Shown piece after piece: positions 10,761 through 21,814 of a stretch of DNA of 64,000 nt. Positions within the stretch are counted from its first letter, which is position 1. Each line of letters opens with the position of its first letter. Location of the stretch: contig JAJEKV010000013.1 of assembly GCA_021234155.1 (NCBI GenBank), positions 1,682,487-1,746,486 on the forward strand, given 5' to 3'. A program made the position numbers and the translations under genes. The notes under the pieces were generated by a model, which ran no database searches, had not been told where the DNA came from, and was given only the letters and a program-made list of their open reading frames with translations. Source of the DNA: Isoetes taiwanensis. Its lineage: Eukaryota > Streptophyta > Lycopodiopsida > Isoetales > Isoetaceae.

Positions 10761-13700
10761 GCTATACTCGCTCATCTCGTCGAGCCAAGCCTCTGCTTCC
10801 AAGCCTGATCTGTTCTCGCCTGAGAACTGTTCAAGCTTCAGGGCCTTCCATACATTGCCCAATCTTTGAGTCTACCTTTTACGGTAGTCTAGCGGTCAGG
10901 CGCTTGCTTTCGGCCCTCTTTCTCGGACTTCAGTCAGAAGCGGCAGTCGAGGTTTACGTCTTTGGGGGACCTCCTTCTCTTACTCCTCTTCTTGTCCTTC
11001 CCAGACTTTTCGGGTGTTGTTTTCTTGACCAGGATGATGCACATTACGCCAATAGAACCTTTATCCTGGTCGATTCTATTGGCATTTGTGACATCTCCTC
11101 TTCTGGGGTCATGGGACCATATGCTTCGAACAGGTTCCTTAGGATGGATTGCCTGTCAGGGGTCTCTTCGTCTCCGTTAGGCCTCCTGTTTTGTTCGACC
11201 GTTCTTTGTTCCCTATCTGCATACGGTTGGCCATGGCCTTATGGTTAGATTCCATTTACTTTATTGTATTCATGTATTTGCGAAATATTTGGAACCAAAT
11301 ACACTCAACAAAGTATATTTAAATATTTAACACAAAATATTTTTATTATATAATATTTTTAGATACAATTCCTCAGGGGATCGAGTTTTAACTATTCTTG
11401 AAAATGTAGGTGGGATGGGTTATCCTCTAAGAATTTATTAACTTGGGCCGTTCCTACCGAGCGTCCCAAGTTTCTGAGGACATTGATTGACGTCCCGCCC
11501 TGTAAGGCTGTCGCCAATTCCTCTACCCTGCGGTCGGAGGTGTGGGCCGCGGTTACTGCCAATCTTCCCTGACGTCGGTGGAGACGCGGCGAAGTCGAAG
11601 ATGTCAAGTGCCATTGCTCTCTTGACTAGGACAACATAGTCGACATTTGCAACTATTGAGCATGCATGCCAAAGCCAAAAGTGCAATGAGCATAAACACT
11701 CCCTTCTTTACCCACGGGGTGAATTACAGGTGTATCACTGCTATTATTCTCCCATCGGCCCAATGAGGCGGGTAATATCTCGGCGACCTGTCATTGTGTG
11801 TGGCTGATGATTCTCCACTTGCTTGGCCTCGGCTCTATGCGGCGTATTCATCGACCTCTACCTCGGTGATTTTCCGGTAGTCTCCAATGCGTCGATGAAG
11901 CCCTTTGCCAATGGATTCCTGCTCCTCTTGCGCGAGGTGGTGTCGGCGGCACCGGCATCAAAATGCTCGTGGTCTTGCCACGGATCCCCCATCGTTCTTG
12001 GATGGCGTGAACTCCTCTCGGATGGCGGTTCTCGCTTCCATAATTTGCTTGGTATGTTGGCGTAGCTTGGATATCGAAAGTCGGCTGCCAGTATAGGTGT
12101 CGGCTTCTCTCACTTGAAGTGGGAAGTGAAGAGACTCCCCGGACGATGAAATCGTCTAAGTTTGGATTCTTTGCCCGTGGTTGGTTGCAGCAATTCATCA
12201 AGTCGAGGAACTCCCTCTCCCGCATTGGAGGGGAGATCGTGAGGGAAGCGGGTACTCCTCAAAGCAATGATAATGGGGCTAGGCTTGTAATGCCTAGCGC
12301 TAGTGAAGGCGACTTCGAGGTGTCGGCTGACTCCGGTGAAGTTGGGTAACTCCTCTTACGCTTGCCTTGGATTCTTCCCTGCGGTGAGCTCGGTGTACTC
12401 TTCCTCGTCAGATTCCTCTTCTTCTATTCTTCCTTCCTGCTCTTTTAGTCTTTGCAAAAGCATCGTTACAGCTGGCGAGGATGCTATGGGGTCCCACTTC
12501 CATGGGAGGAATAGGGGTTTCCCCATTGGGTTTTTCAGCGGTGGGAGAGGGAATATGGCCAAGGCGGCGGTGTAGGAAAAGTACTTGGTCCTTGTCATTG
12601 TCGGGGACCATGTAGTCGGCAACCTCTACGTGCCTTGTTGGTCAAATACTTGGCGATGTTAGGGACATCACCCAAGGCTGCTTGAAGGGATGGGCGGGGA
12701 ACAAAATAGCCCGTGCAAGGGAAGTTGTACTAGGGACTGACCTACCTAGCTTGGAACTCGGCCCAATACTACGCCCTATAAAGGCTGGCGTTGCGTGCAA
12801 AGTTGCTTGAACATCTATCTCTTTGCCAAAGACTTCGGAAGATGTCATTGACATTAACCTCGGTTTGCATAGCCCTTGTACATACCATCGTCTGAGAAGT
12901 CGGCCGGTTGCCATTGATCTAGGGAAGAGGTGAGTAACTGTAAACGGATCTGAAGCCTATGGGGCTGGGAAATCGCCCTAATTGGTCAGAAGCGGAGACT
13001 TGTAGGGTGCTAAGTGGGAAATGGGGCTCTTATTTATAGGCAAGGGAAAAACCTAATTTTTGGGTGACTTGGAAATTTATTGTCCAAATGAGGATTTGAA
13101 GACTACTTTTGGGGTTTGAGCATGCTAAGATTAGCTAATGAACCTATTGCAATAAACTGAAAGTCATTTGGATATGGCATGGTGGAGAATTTGCTGAGAG
13201 GTCTCACACGTTGCGCCCGGACCAATAATGAACTTTTCATTTTAGGTCTGGCCTTGGCGGTGTGAGACATTCTATTGGGTTAAACTTGTCCAATTTGGGT
13301 GATGTAAGGGTCTAATTACGCTAGGTCGTCGAGTTAGGCGAAATTGACCCTTATTTGGTTGATTTGGGCGATTTTGGGCACTTTTGGTCCATGGTCTCAC
13401 CGTTGCCCGGACCAATAATGAACTTTTTCATTTTCGGTCTGGCGGCGTGAATTTCCTCTCAATTTTGCTTAAAAGTGTCCATTTTAACTAAAAAACAAAA
13501 GCGAGAATTCAATAACTTAACTTAATTAAGCAAGATTACACATATTACTTCCTCCAAAACTCTTTACATTAACAAAATTTTTCTATTATGTAGAAAATCT
13601 TTATGGTCTCTCTCCCTTGATGTAGCTAGCAAGATGCATGTCTTGCTTCATCAGGGTCACTCTCTTTGCATGGTACATTGCAATTTGTCGAATCTTCAAA

Positions 13701-13960
13701 ATACTGCACCAGTTTCTGTTCTGTTGCCTCTTGTAATGCCAGCAACATCTCATCCCTCACCCGCATCTCCGTGTTGTACTCTTGGATCACCTCTCGAACT
13801 AGGCAGGGACGAGCGGTTGCGGGGGATCAAAGCCCGAAGCTTCTCACGAAAATGCGATCTCTCTCGGGGCTTTCCTTTAAGCTCTCTCCTTTTGCCCGGT
13901 TCTCTTTTTGCACGGTGGTCTAGGAGGCTTGGGCTTGTGGTGGCGGCCCATTTTTGAGGT
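10760..13960 (-). mobile_element. Gypsy gag N-terminus and 5' leader, degenerate
   Basis: This holds only broken ORFs. Minus-strand ORFs at 11,392-11,607, 11,438-11,686 and 11,848-12,225 are in the expected direction and may be Gag N-terminal debris. An AT-rich island interrupts at 11,270-11,390. Near 13,199-13,259 and 13,391-13,449 a ~55-bp segment is directly repeated (cccggaccaataatgaact is in both copies), possibly leader sequence or an insertion footprint. Confidence 0.45.
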
Positions 13961-14032
13961 TTGAAAATCCTATCAAGTTAGTACCTTTTGGGGGCATGGT
14001 CGGTGCTTTGTTCTTGGTCTCCAAGAACATTG

Positions 14033-14047
14033 CTCTCCCCGATACCA
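14033..14047 (-). other. Gypsy primer-binding site, tRNA-Met type
   Basis: The minus strand reads TGGTATCGGGGAGAG directly inside the LTR end. The first seven bases match the plant initiator tRNA-Met PBS (TGGTATCAGAGC), with later divergence. Its position fixes the element's orientation as minus. Confidence 0.6.
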
Positions 14048-14048
14048 A

Positions 14049-15499
14049 TGGCGTCCCCTACTCGTATCACGGTTGCACTCACCATATACAAGCAAGGAGT
14101 TCATCCCCATACCAGCTCCATCGCGTCTGGGGGCCCTCCACATATCCTTTGCACCACCCGAGGTCGGTGGGAAGAGTGAAGAGGTCATTACCCGTCTCCC
14201 TCGGGGGTCTACCCTAGGCTGCCGGGCGTAAAAACATACATAACATCATCACATATCCACCTGGGGTGGTACATCAACATCTGCATAGGCGAGAATCAGC
14301 ACAATACATATGGGTTCCTACCCAAGGCTCGGACTCGGGGGCGGTACGGCGGCTTGGGTCTCCAGTTCATTGAGGCGAGAATCATGACAATGGATTTGGG
14401 CGGCATGAGAACATGGCATAGGGTTGTCCCTCCATCCGCCCCTCATTGCACACTTTGCGAGTAGGTTGAAGAGTGTTGGGACTGGCCAGCCCGGATGCAT
14501 AGCCAAAAGGGCTATTCACGGGTTGCATCTCCCGGTCCGATGGGGCGGGGTAGGGATCACACCCCCGGAGGTCTCCATGCGACTTCAAGGTGACTAGGGC
14601 CCTTTGCCCTTATTCGACTTAACCCAGCGAAAAGTGAACACCACTCCACGAGGGTGTCGAGCCCATGCCTTACCCACACTTAGTGGCAAGCCATTAGACC
14701 TAGTCTACATTGATCCCGGTAGACTTTACACACGGAGGATCGGTCAAGTCGAACCACGAACCTCATACGAGGCAGGTCTGGTCCCTTCACCCACAACCGG
14801 TGTGGTTCTTGTACCTGGGCGAATCTAGTAATGCACTAAGAGGACTAGCTAGGAGCATCAACTATTAAGCTTTAAGTCTCTACCCCCCTTCCCAATACAA
14901 TGAGTCCACGAGAATGCATGAGTCCATCACATCATCATAAAAGTAAGAACTAATCTATATCATAGAGTTAGGTTCTTTAGTTAGGAGTCAATCTTGGGAT
15001 GCCTTTTTACTAAGGGGTAATTTAATAGGCTAAACCTATTGGTTCGATGGGCTGGAATACGGTTTAGGCTATTAAATCGACTAAATACGATCCTGGTTCA
15101 CTCCTCCTCTTGATCAGAAGCGTCCATGTATTTGTTGCTTGGGGATGCGGTGGAAGGAGAATCTGGCGAGCTAGGGCGCAGGCGGGGATCTTGGGAGTTG
15201 GATTTGACTCCTCGCGTAACACTGGGCTCGAAAGGTTCGTGGCCGAAAAGAAAAAGTAGGGTTTGGTTACCTTATAGGCTCTCAGTTAGGTTTAGGGTTT
15301 CCATGACCCATCTGCGCCTTTAATGGGTTAAAGGTTTTAAAGTCGCATTGCTAGTGTGCGCACCACCCACAAAATTGCCCCTAGAGGCCCTTATGGTACC
15401 GCGTCGGCGGCGTACACGCGTCGGACTGGGTGGCGATATTGCAGCGTGGCGGTGCAGCGATTATACGTCTTGAATGTACATCATCTTTGGAAGCGTCCG
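14049..15499 (-). repeat. 5' LTR of the gypsy element
   Basis: This segment of about 1.45 kb lies between the PBS and resumed LINE sequence. Its inner end matches the 8,530-8,592 remnant. It holds no coding signal I can support. The outer end reads ..gcgtccg rather than a clean ..CA, so that boundary is uncertain by a few bases. Confidence 0.65.
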
Positions 15500-15675
15500 A
15501 AGTCGGGGTTACGTTTTGGTGAGATTGACTAGCCAGCGGTTGTTGCTTCATGTGTGATACGGTGCTTGGCGCTCTTCGCGGCTGACAAGCCTTGCATCTG
15601 CGATGTGTAGTGGTTGTGTGGCTGGTTTGGAAGGCGGTGGCGGTTGTGGATCTTCGAGGGGGATTGGCGACTGCA
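15500..15675 (+). mobile_element. LINE unit 2, right end after the gypsy insert
   Basis: gtcggggttacg continues exactly where unit 2 stopped at 8,529. It then follows the zf-RVT tail and the WxVWKA segment (~15,620-15,645) to the shared junction at 15,669-15,675. Confidence 0.8.
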
Positions 15676-18320
15676 AGAGGGCAGGAGTTGCATGGTCTCT
15701 ATCGGGGGGTTGGAGAAGATCGAAGAGCGACCCCGACCTGGCGTGGGAGAATGCGGTGTTGCGGCGTATTGTTGCTCGGGGCAGGTTAAAGTGCGGGTGC
15801 GGCGGCCCCTACCCTGGTTGAAGGGGGACACAAGTTGCGTCGGTGTTGTTCTTGAGGCGGCTAAGCGGCAGCGATATCGGCATCTATGGCGTCCCTTGCT
15901 TTGCGATGGTAGGACTTTGGAGGATCCCGCCCGATTTCTGCGAAGGTATGTGCATGCATGCTCATTTCGGGGGTTTTACATACGGCGCTCTTCCCTATGT
16001 CGCGGGAAGCTTGTTTTGAAAACATTTAAGCCATCTATTACTCTCGCGTGAGAAGCTTGTAGGGAGGAGCTCTCGAGGAGAGGATTTGGCGGAGGCATAT
16101 ATGTGCATGTGGCCAAGGATAAATGTCCTAGGCTGGATGGCATCCCGTGGAGTTCTTCGGACTACTTTGGGAGTGGGCTGGTGAGATCTGTGTAGAGGTG
16201 TATCTTGAGTTCTTTGCGGTCTTCTCAAATGGATAGGATCTTGAATACGCATGCATTTCCTTGATTCCTAGGTTAAGCTTGACCTTCCCCATTAATGGTT
16301 GGAGGCCTATATATCTCCTCGTTGTCCCTCTGTGTACAAGATTATTGCGAAAGCCTGGCGAGAGAAGTTGAAGCGGTGTTGACTTCTTCCATTAGTAAGG
16401 TCGCGATGCGGGTTTGTTCTGGGAGGAACATTTTGACTAATGTTGTCGCGACTTATGAGGGCCCTGGGCGAGGAGAGCGAGGTCAAGAGTATTGCCTATC
16501 TTAAAAACGACTTTGCCAAAGCCTACGATAGTGTCGGGTTGGGAGTTCTTAACTATGCGTGATGTTAGCATTGGGTTGTGGTTCTCGCTCTGAGGCGACC
16601 ATGGCTACATAGGTGCGGCCTGCGAGGGCTTCTGGTAGGTGAACCCTCCACCTTTTCTCCTTAAGAAGTGCGTCGAGGGGGAGGTGCCCCTTAAGCGCCG
16701 TTTTTGTTACGATTGTGGCGAAAACCTTGTCTCGGTGTTTTGGCTGTAGTGGAGGGGGTGGTGGATGGGCCGGATGGGGATGGTAGCGGCCGAATTATTA
16801 ACGATTATTGCCGATGACACTTTCCTCTTTTGATGGTGAAGAAAGGGTTCTTTGGATACTTTTTCTCCTTGGCCTCGGGCATTCTTACGGGTAAGGGTAA
16901 ATGCTCGCATTATGGGCCCAGTGACTCCGCCTCCCCTTTTTGGCTCTATTCCTTGGAAGGTGCTTCAGTGTGTGTGTGTACTAAAATTTGTTAGGTATTC
17001 CCTTTGGAGGGGATGTTTCCATGGGGGAGGGTGTGGGATGATTTTTGCGGGGGGTTGCGAAACACTTCAAGTGGTGGAGGGTAACAAGGTTGTCCATGGC
17101 GAGTGGGATCACTATTGCCAAGTCGGTTGTAGCACTCATGTGTATAGAAGCATCTGCGATGTTAGATCTGAGGGTAAGATATAGGCTTTGGATAAGATTG
17201 TTGAAATTTTGTATGGAAGGGGGGATGATGAAGAGCCCGGTTGTTAAAAGTGGCTTGGTGGAAGTGTCTCCACCCAGGGAGGATGGGGGCTTGGCCATTG
17301 GATTTGGTGCATATAGTAAGGTGTTGGTCTCCAAGTTTGTTTGGAGCACTCTCGGGATGGAGCATCTTCTCTGAGTGCGGTGATTGCAAAGAATCTTTTT
17401 CAATTATTGTGGCATTTGGGAAGCCCGTCACGTATATGTGGGTTGCCACGAGAGCTTTGTTGTATGGTCTCGGCCTTTCCCACATGCATCCCCTTTCTCC
17501 GCGAGGGGGTGTTGGGCTTGGGATCGTAATGCGTATGCTCTTCTAGCTAGATTATGCCTCGGGTTTATCACCACTCTTCTCCTTTCTTGTGGGTTCCTCT
17601 ACCCCTGCACACTTGCCCTTGGCTGCCGCATTGTTGTGCATGCGGACGCCTTGAGGGCTGTTGGAGGTGAGCCTCTTGTTACCTTGGAGGATTGGTATTG
17701 GGGTGGTCGGCTAGCTTCATGGGAGTTCTTCGAGCTCACTTTAAGCCTGAGGCGTGTAGGGCTATATCACGGGAACAAGTGGCGGGGCATATTAAAGCTA
17801 CACACCTATAGTCCTTTAGGATGATGTGGTGGTGCGGGGTTTGGAAGGTTCATCCGGGATGTTGTGTCTTCTTGTTTTGTCGCGGTCTTGTTGCAGATGG
17901 CGGCTATTCATGACATTACGCGCTTTAGGCAAAGTGGTCTACGCATCTCGATGGCTTCGGTTTGGGCGTGGACATGGAGCTCACTTCCCCATAGAAGTTT
18001 GGGGTGCTTCTATGGCGGTGGTGCCGTATGTATCGAGTGAATGCCCTTGTGAGTCGGTTCGTGGGGTGTGAGCCCTCTCGCGCCCTTGTTGTAGCCTTCA
18101 TCGTTGGGCGTGGACATTGTCTAGTTTTATGCCCTCATTTGCGGTACTGCACGGGATTGAGTCGGAGCTCTGTTTGGTGAGATTGACTAATAGCGATTCT
18201 TTGCTTCATGTGTATCTGTGGGTGGCAGCTCTTGCGGCGACAAGCCTTGCATGCGATGGTGGCAGTTGGTGTGGTGATTTGGGCGGCGGTTGTGGATCTT
18301 CGGGGGAGTTGGCGACTGCA
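15675..18320 (+). mobile_element. LINE unit 3, terminal unit of the array
   Basis: The full unit is heavily disrupted by small indels. It has the pre-RT linker (LPWLKGDTSC-like, then DGRTLEDPA, ~15,820-15,930), an RT starting DKCPRLDGI (~16,118), an IADD-like motif near 16,810, the thumb near 17,060-17,110, then the zf-RVT region to about 18,180. The frame breaks every 100-200 bp. Confidence 0.78.
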
Positions 18321-18569
18321 GCCCTCTCGATTCACGACTTCGGGTACAAGCTATTTCAAAACACTACGGTGTTCGGGATTAGTAGGCCGGAAGTTTGCCA
18401 TTTGGCGGGGACTTCTTGGGTGTTGTAGATAGTGATGGTCGGTTTTACGTGTTGTGGAGTGTCGAGGTATATTTGTCTCTTTAGGCTGATTTTCCTTCCT
18501 CCTCACTTGCTTTGTAACATTACCATTCTTTTAATATATTAATGACTACAGTTCTTCAAAAAAAAAAAA
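18321..18569 (+). mobile_element. LINE 3' end: ORF2 terminus, 3' UTR and poly(A)
   Basis: After gactgca at 18,314-18,320 the sequence departs from the internal units. It runs through a T-rich 3' UTR ending ttaatatattaatgactac, then a run of A residues at 18,558-18,569. This is the expected end of a non-LTR retrotransposon and marks the right border of the array. Confidence 0.75.
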
Positions 18570-18599
18570 TCTAACAATCCCTTTAAAAATGGAGAAGCA

Positions 18600-19030
18600 T
18601 TATGATAAGTGCGCCCAACTCATAAAATAGACTCTATGGAAGAAACGGACTTAAGTGTGACTTTGCAAAAGAGAATACAATGGGTAGTAAGTGCAATAAA
18701 TTAAGTAACCGGGGAGAATCATCTTTACTCACGAGAAGCCTCAAATGAATTTTGAGATCAAAACTTTACTCGCAAATGGATATCACTCATGCCCAAACCT
18801 CCGACAAACTTAGGTTTTATACACTTAGGCCATGCAATCTTTCTGCTTGAGCTGCTTCATTTCCACCCCAAATAAAGTTTACGATAACACCCCCAATTTC
18901 CTCAAACTTTGATTGGGGAAAAATGGCGAAGCCATATAGACATCGTGTTACTCAAGAGATGCTTGGCAAGCTGTTACCCTTCGGGCATAGAGAGCTTAGC
19001 GGTATCCACCAAAAAGTTGCCTCCATAACC
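18600..19030 (-). mobile_element. LINE ORF2 C-terminal fragment
   Basis: The minus strand around 18,900-18,740 reads VNFIWGGNEA, then KIAWPKCIKPK, then GGLGMSDIHL after a slip. This is the post-thumb signature of L1-type ORF2 (FIWGG...W...C.PK..GGLG). It is a different subfamily from the tandem array and on the opposite strand. No RT core remains. Confidence 0.65.
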
Positions 19031-19049
19031 CCTCTATTATGACATCCCA

Positions 19050-20950
19050 AAATCAGACATCAAGGGAGTGTAACTATGGGATCAATACTTATGCATTCCC
19101 ACCTCTACAAAGGTATGTGTAATGGCTGTAACAATCCTGGCATCTTGCCATGATCTGATTTTATAGCTTGACATACTTGGCATTGTAATACATAAGATTT
19201 TACATCTTGTTTCATACTAGGCCAAGAGACTTATCTTTTAATCAATCCGTATGCCCCCCTTCTCCAGGTACCCTGTTTTGTAGTATATTACAAAATTCAT
19301 AAAGAAACTCCTTCTTAAGATTCTCTACTAAGGACACGTAAATATGCCCCTTATAAAACCATCAATTATCGTTTTGCGCCCCTTTTTTTTGTTGGATCTT
19401 GGTCCATCTCAAATTTCTGATTTGTTGGAAGCAATTCCATTCTAGAGATATCTTCACATTGATATACTTTATTTGGAAAGGATATCGCTCCGGGTCGTTT
19501 TTTTAGGGTATCTTTGAATTTCAAAGTGAAATTCATGTAAAAACCCAATCAATGCTGGTTTGAGACTTATTTTTTGCTTGATTTTATTTAAATTATAATG
19601 GTTTATGATCCATGAATACTATAAACTTGTGTGGCTCTTTATTGGTCCTATATCTCAAGTAATGTACCAAGTTTTTAAGCATGAACTATGCCCAACAATT
19701 TTTGTTCGCAAATGGCATATTCTTTTACGCCGATTTAACCGGCTCTCATATCGACAACATGCCTTATTGCATCAGAATTGCTTTCGTAGAGCTTACCAGT
19801 CGTCAATGTTAACTTTCGGAGGGCAAATATAAAATCAAAATCTTTGGAATTGGTTCACTTGAGAGTAAAATCTTAATTTGTTCAAAAGCTCTCTTTTGAT
19901 CTTCCCCTTGTCTCCTTTTTAAGTAGATCTATAATTAGAACAAACTTTCTATAATAAGCGCCAAAGCCTAGAAAGCTTCTCACATCGGCACATCTACTAG
20001 TTGTGGCCATTTCCTTATGGCTCGTACTTTGTTTGGATCTAGGGCCAATCTCGTTTCCGACTATCGTCCAAGATATGCCACTTGTTGCTTTAGAAACTCA
20101 CACTTGGAGAGTTTGGCAAAAAAGTTTGTGCTCGAGCAATGAAAATACCCTTTTCAAATGCCGTATGTGTTCTCTCTACTCCTCGAGTAGATCAAAATAT
20201 CATCTAATTGGATGAACTCATCATCTAAATATCCATGAAACACATTATTCATTAGTCACATAAATGTGGTTGGGGTATTTGTCAATCAAAAGGGCATGTT
20301 GCAAATTCATAGTGCCCTTCATTGGTTTTGAACATTAGTTTTGGGCTCATCCCTTTCGGATGATAACTTGATGATATCCACTTCTTAGATTGATCTTAGA
20401 GAAGTATTTTGCTCCCCACTAACAGGTCCATGATATCATCAATTCTAGGCATTGGTAATGATCATAATCATGGCTTGATTTAAGACCCATAGTCAATACA
20501 CAGCAGCGCATGTTCCCATCCTTTTTTCTTTACAAGGACCATAGGTGTTCCAAGCGTGCCTTATAAACCCTTTTGATGAGATTCTTGGATTTATTTTTGA
20601 ACCTCTTCTTGCTCAAGTGACTAAGTCTATCTACGGCCCTACGGCCTTAGTTCCCGGTTCAATTCGATCTCATCGAAATTTCTTCCCTCTAGGAGTTCTC
20701 CTAAGAGCGCATTCATGTACTTATTAAGCAAATTCTCAAGTTTTTTTGCCTTGGTTATTTTCTTTGCAAAATCTCTTCACATGTTTATAGTTCTTTTTCT
20801 CATTTGGATCTCTTGCATTATAATAGGTGGAGGTTGCATGCATCTACCCTTAAAGGTTCTTTTTTAATTTTTGAGGGAGATTACCGGGGTTTGTTGTTCC
20901 ACTGGGGGAGCTTGAACATTTTTATTCATATTCATGTTTTCTCTTAGGTT
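19050..20950 (-). pseudogene. Ty3/gypsy pol remnant (RT, RNase H, integrase zinc domain)
   Basis: Minus-strand order from high coordinates is: RT with PRIDDIMDLLVGSK and FSKINLRSGYHQV (about 20,450-20,340), CPFxLTN and the MNNVFHGYLDDEF region (20,290-20,220); an RT connection ending RSFLGFGAYYRKF (~20,000-19,960); an RNase H-like stretch (SDAIxxVV, then EYAICEQKLLGIVHA, 19,770-19,650); and the integrase zinc-binding segment QVCQAIKSDHG followed by GLLQPLHIP (19,190-19,110). Every domain carries stops and frameshifts. No LTRs were found, so this is an old internal fragment. The family is Ty3/gypsy; the clade is not assigned. Confidence 0.75.
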
Positions 20951-21814
20951 TTACGTGTACTTTGGTACCATCTAAATTTGATAATAGGGTTTCCAAGAGA
21001 GGTTAGGTTGAGAAGATATCTCAATGGTCAAGATTTAGCACATAATGTGGATTTAGGCTGTAAAAAAGACTAGAATTTCTTGTTATTATACAACCCTAAA
21101 CTTCCGTTGCTGCATATGATTTCTTGTTCTGAACATTTGCATTGAGTAAAGAACCAAAGTTCAAAAGTAGTTTACATCACATTGTGCATTAAAGAACAAA
21201 ATTCTTATATGAATGCTCCGAGTAGTTTAAGTTGGTTATTGTACATGAAGGAAAGTCAAGCGGCATTTTTTCTTGAGCCAGCCCAGAACGCGTAGTAAAG
21301 TGTTTCTTTTAAATGAAGTGAACCATAACCCATTGCAGACGGCTGATAATTTACCCAACTTGCTTGGAAGATATTTTGGCCGTCGGAAAATGATAGTCTA
21401 CTTCATCCATTTCCAGACCTATTTCTGCTGTCGATTTCCACTCCTTGCCGGAGCTGGGAGGGCTTCGTCTCGGTTCGAGCCGACGACTGCACTTCTGCTC
21501 CCAAATTATGCCTTCCAGTCTAAGATCCCGGCATTAGGATTAGTCTTTCCAGGCCGTTGGGTTCGTTTGATGGATTTTTCTAGGTTATCTTTGAGCTCGT
21601 TAAGCCCACACTTTTAGACTTCTGCATTTTACTTATGTGATCCTGTTAATAGGAGATCCGAGCAGCAAATTATGTAGTTACTGGAAAACTTGTAGTGAAA
21701 GCTTGTCAATGGTGTGTACTAATTATACATCTTCCGCCCTTTCTGCAAATTTCCATCTGCTAATTCTTAGCTAGAAGCTTTTGGGGCGTTCGGAGAAATT
21801 CATTTCAAGGTAAA
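20950..21814 (+). other. Spacer / putative 5' region of the DUF300 gene
   Basis: No transposon motif is visible. A pyrimidine- and GC-richer stretch at 21,400-21,610 contains a 114-codon plus-strand ORF (21,273-21,617) with no recognisable domain. Its position 200 bp upstream of the gene's start codon makes promoter or 5' UTR more likely than an independent gene. Confidence 0.4.

Larger units (their letters stand above)
8530..15499 (-). mobile_element. Internally deleted Ty3/gypsy LTR retrotransposon
   Basis: The element lies in LINE unit 2, whose sequence stops at gattgggtc (8,529) and resumes at gtcggggttac (15,502). Minus-strand order is LTR (15,499-14,049), a tRNA-Met-type PBS (14,047-14,033), 5' leader and gag (about 13,900-10,300), protease region, RT (about 9,150-8,593), then only the last ~63 bp of the 3' LTR (8,592-8,530). 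RNase H, integrase and most of the 3' LTR are missing: the RT reading KNVHEVRSF abuts LTR sequence at ~8,592. Flanks gggtc and aagtc suggest a 5-bp target duplication. All frames are broken, so it is inactive. Confidence 0.75.
1..18569 (+). mobile_element. Head-to-tail tandem array of an L1-like LINE lacking endonuclease
   Basis: Reading across the two nested LTR elements gives one partial and three full units of about 2.65 kb: up to 3,361; 3,361-6,043; 6,043-15,675 (split by the gypsy insert at 8,530-15,499); and 15,675-18,320. Each unit runs pre-RT linker, reverse transcriptase, thumb, then a zf-RVT C-terminal domain, and passes directly into the linker of the next unit. The same junction (sequence gactgca) recurs at 3,355-3,361, 6,037-6,043 and 15,669-15,675. 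In the last unit that sequence (18,314-18,320) instead continues into a 3' UTR and poly(A). No AP-endonuclease domain appears between units. The array continues beyond the left edge of the window. Confidence 0.82.

Noticed and set aside
10667-11248. 193-codon plus-strand ORF
   Set aside because: It lies antisense to the degenerate gypsy gag region and has no domain; composition is explained by the opposite strand.
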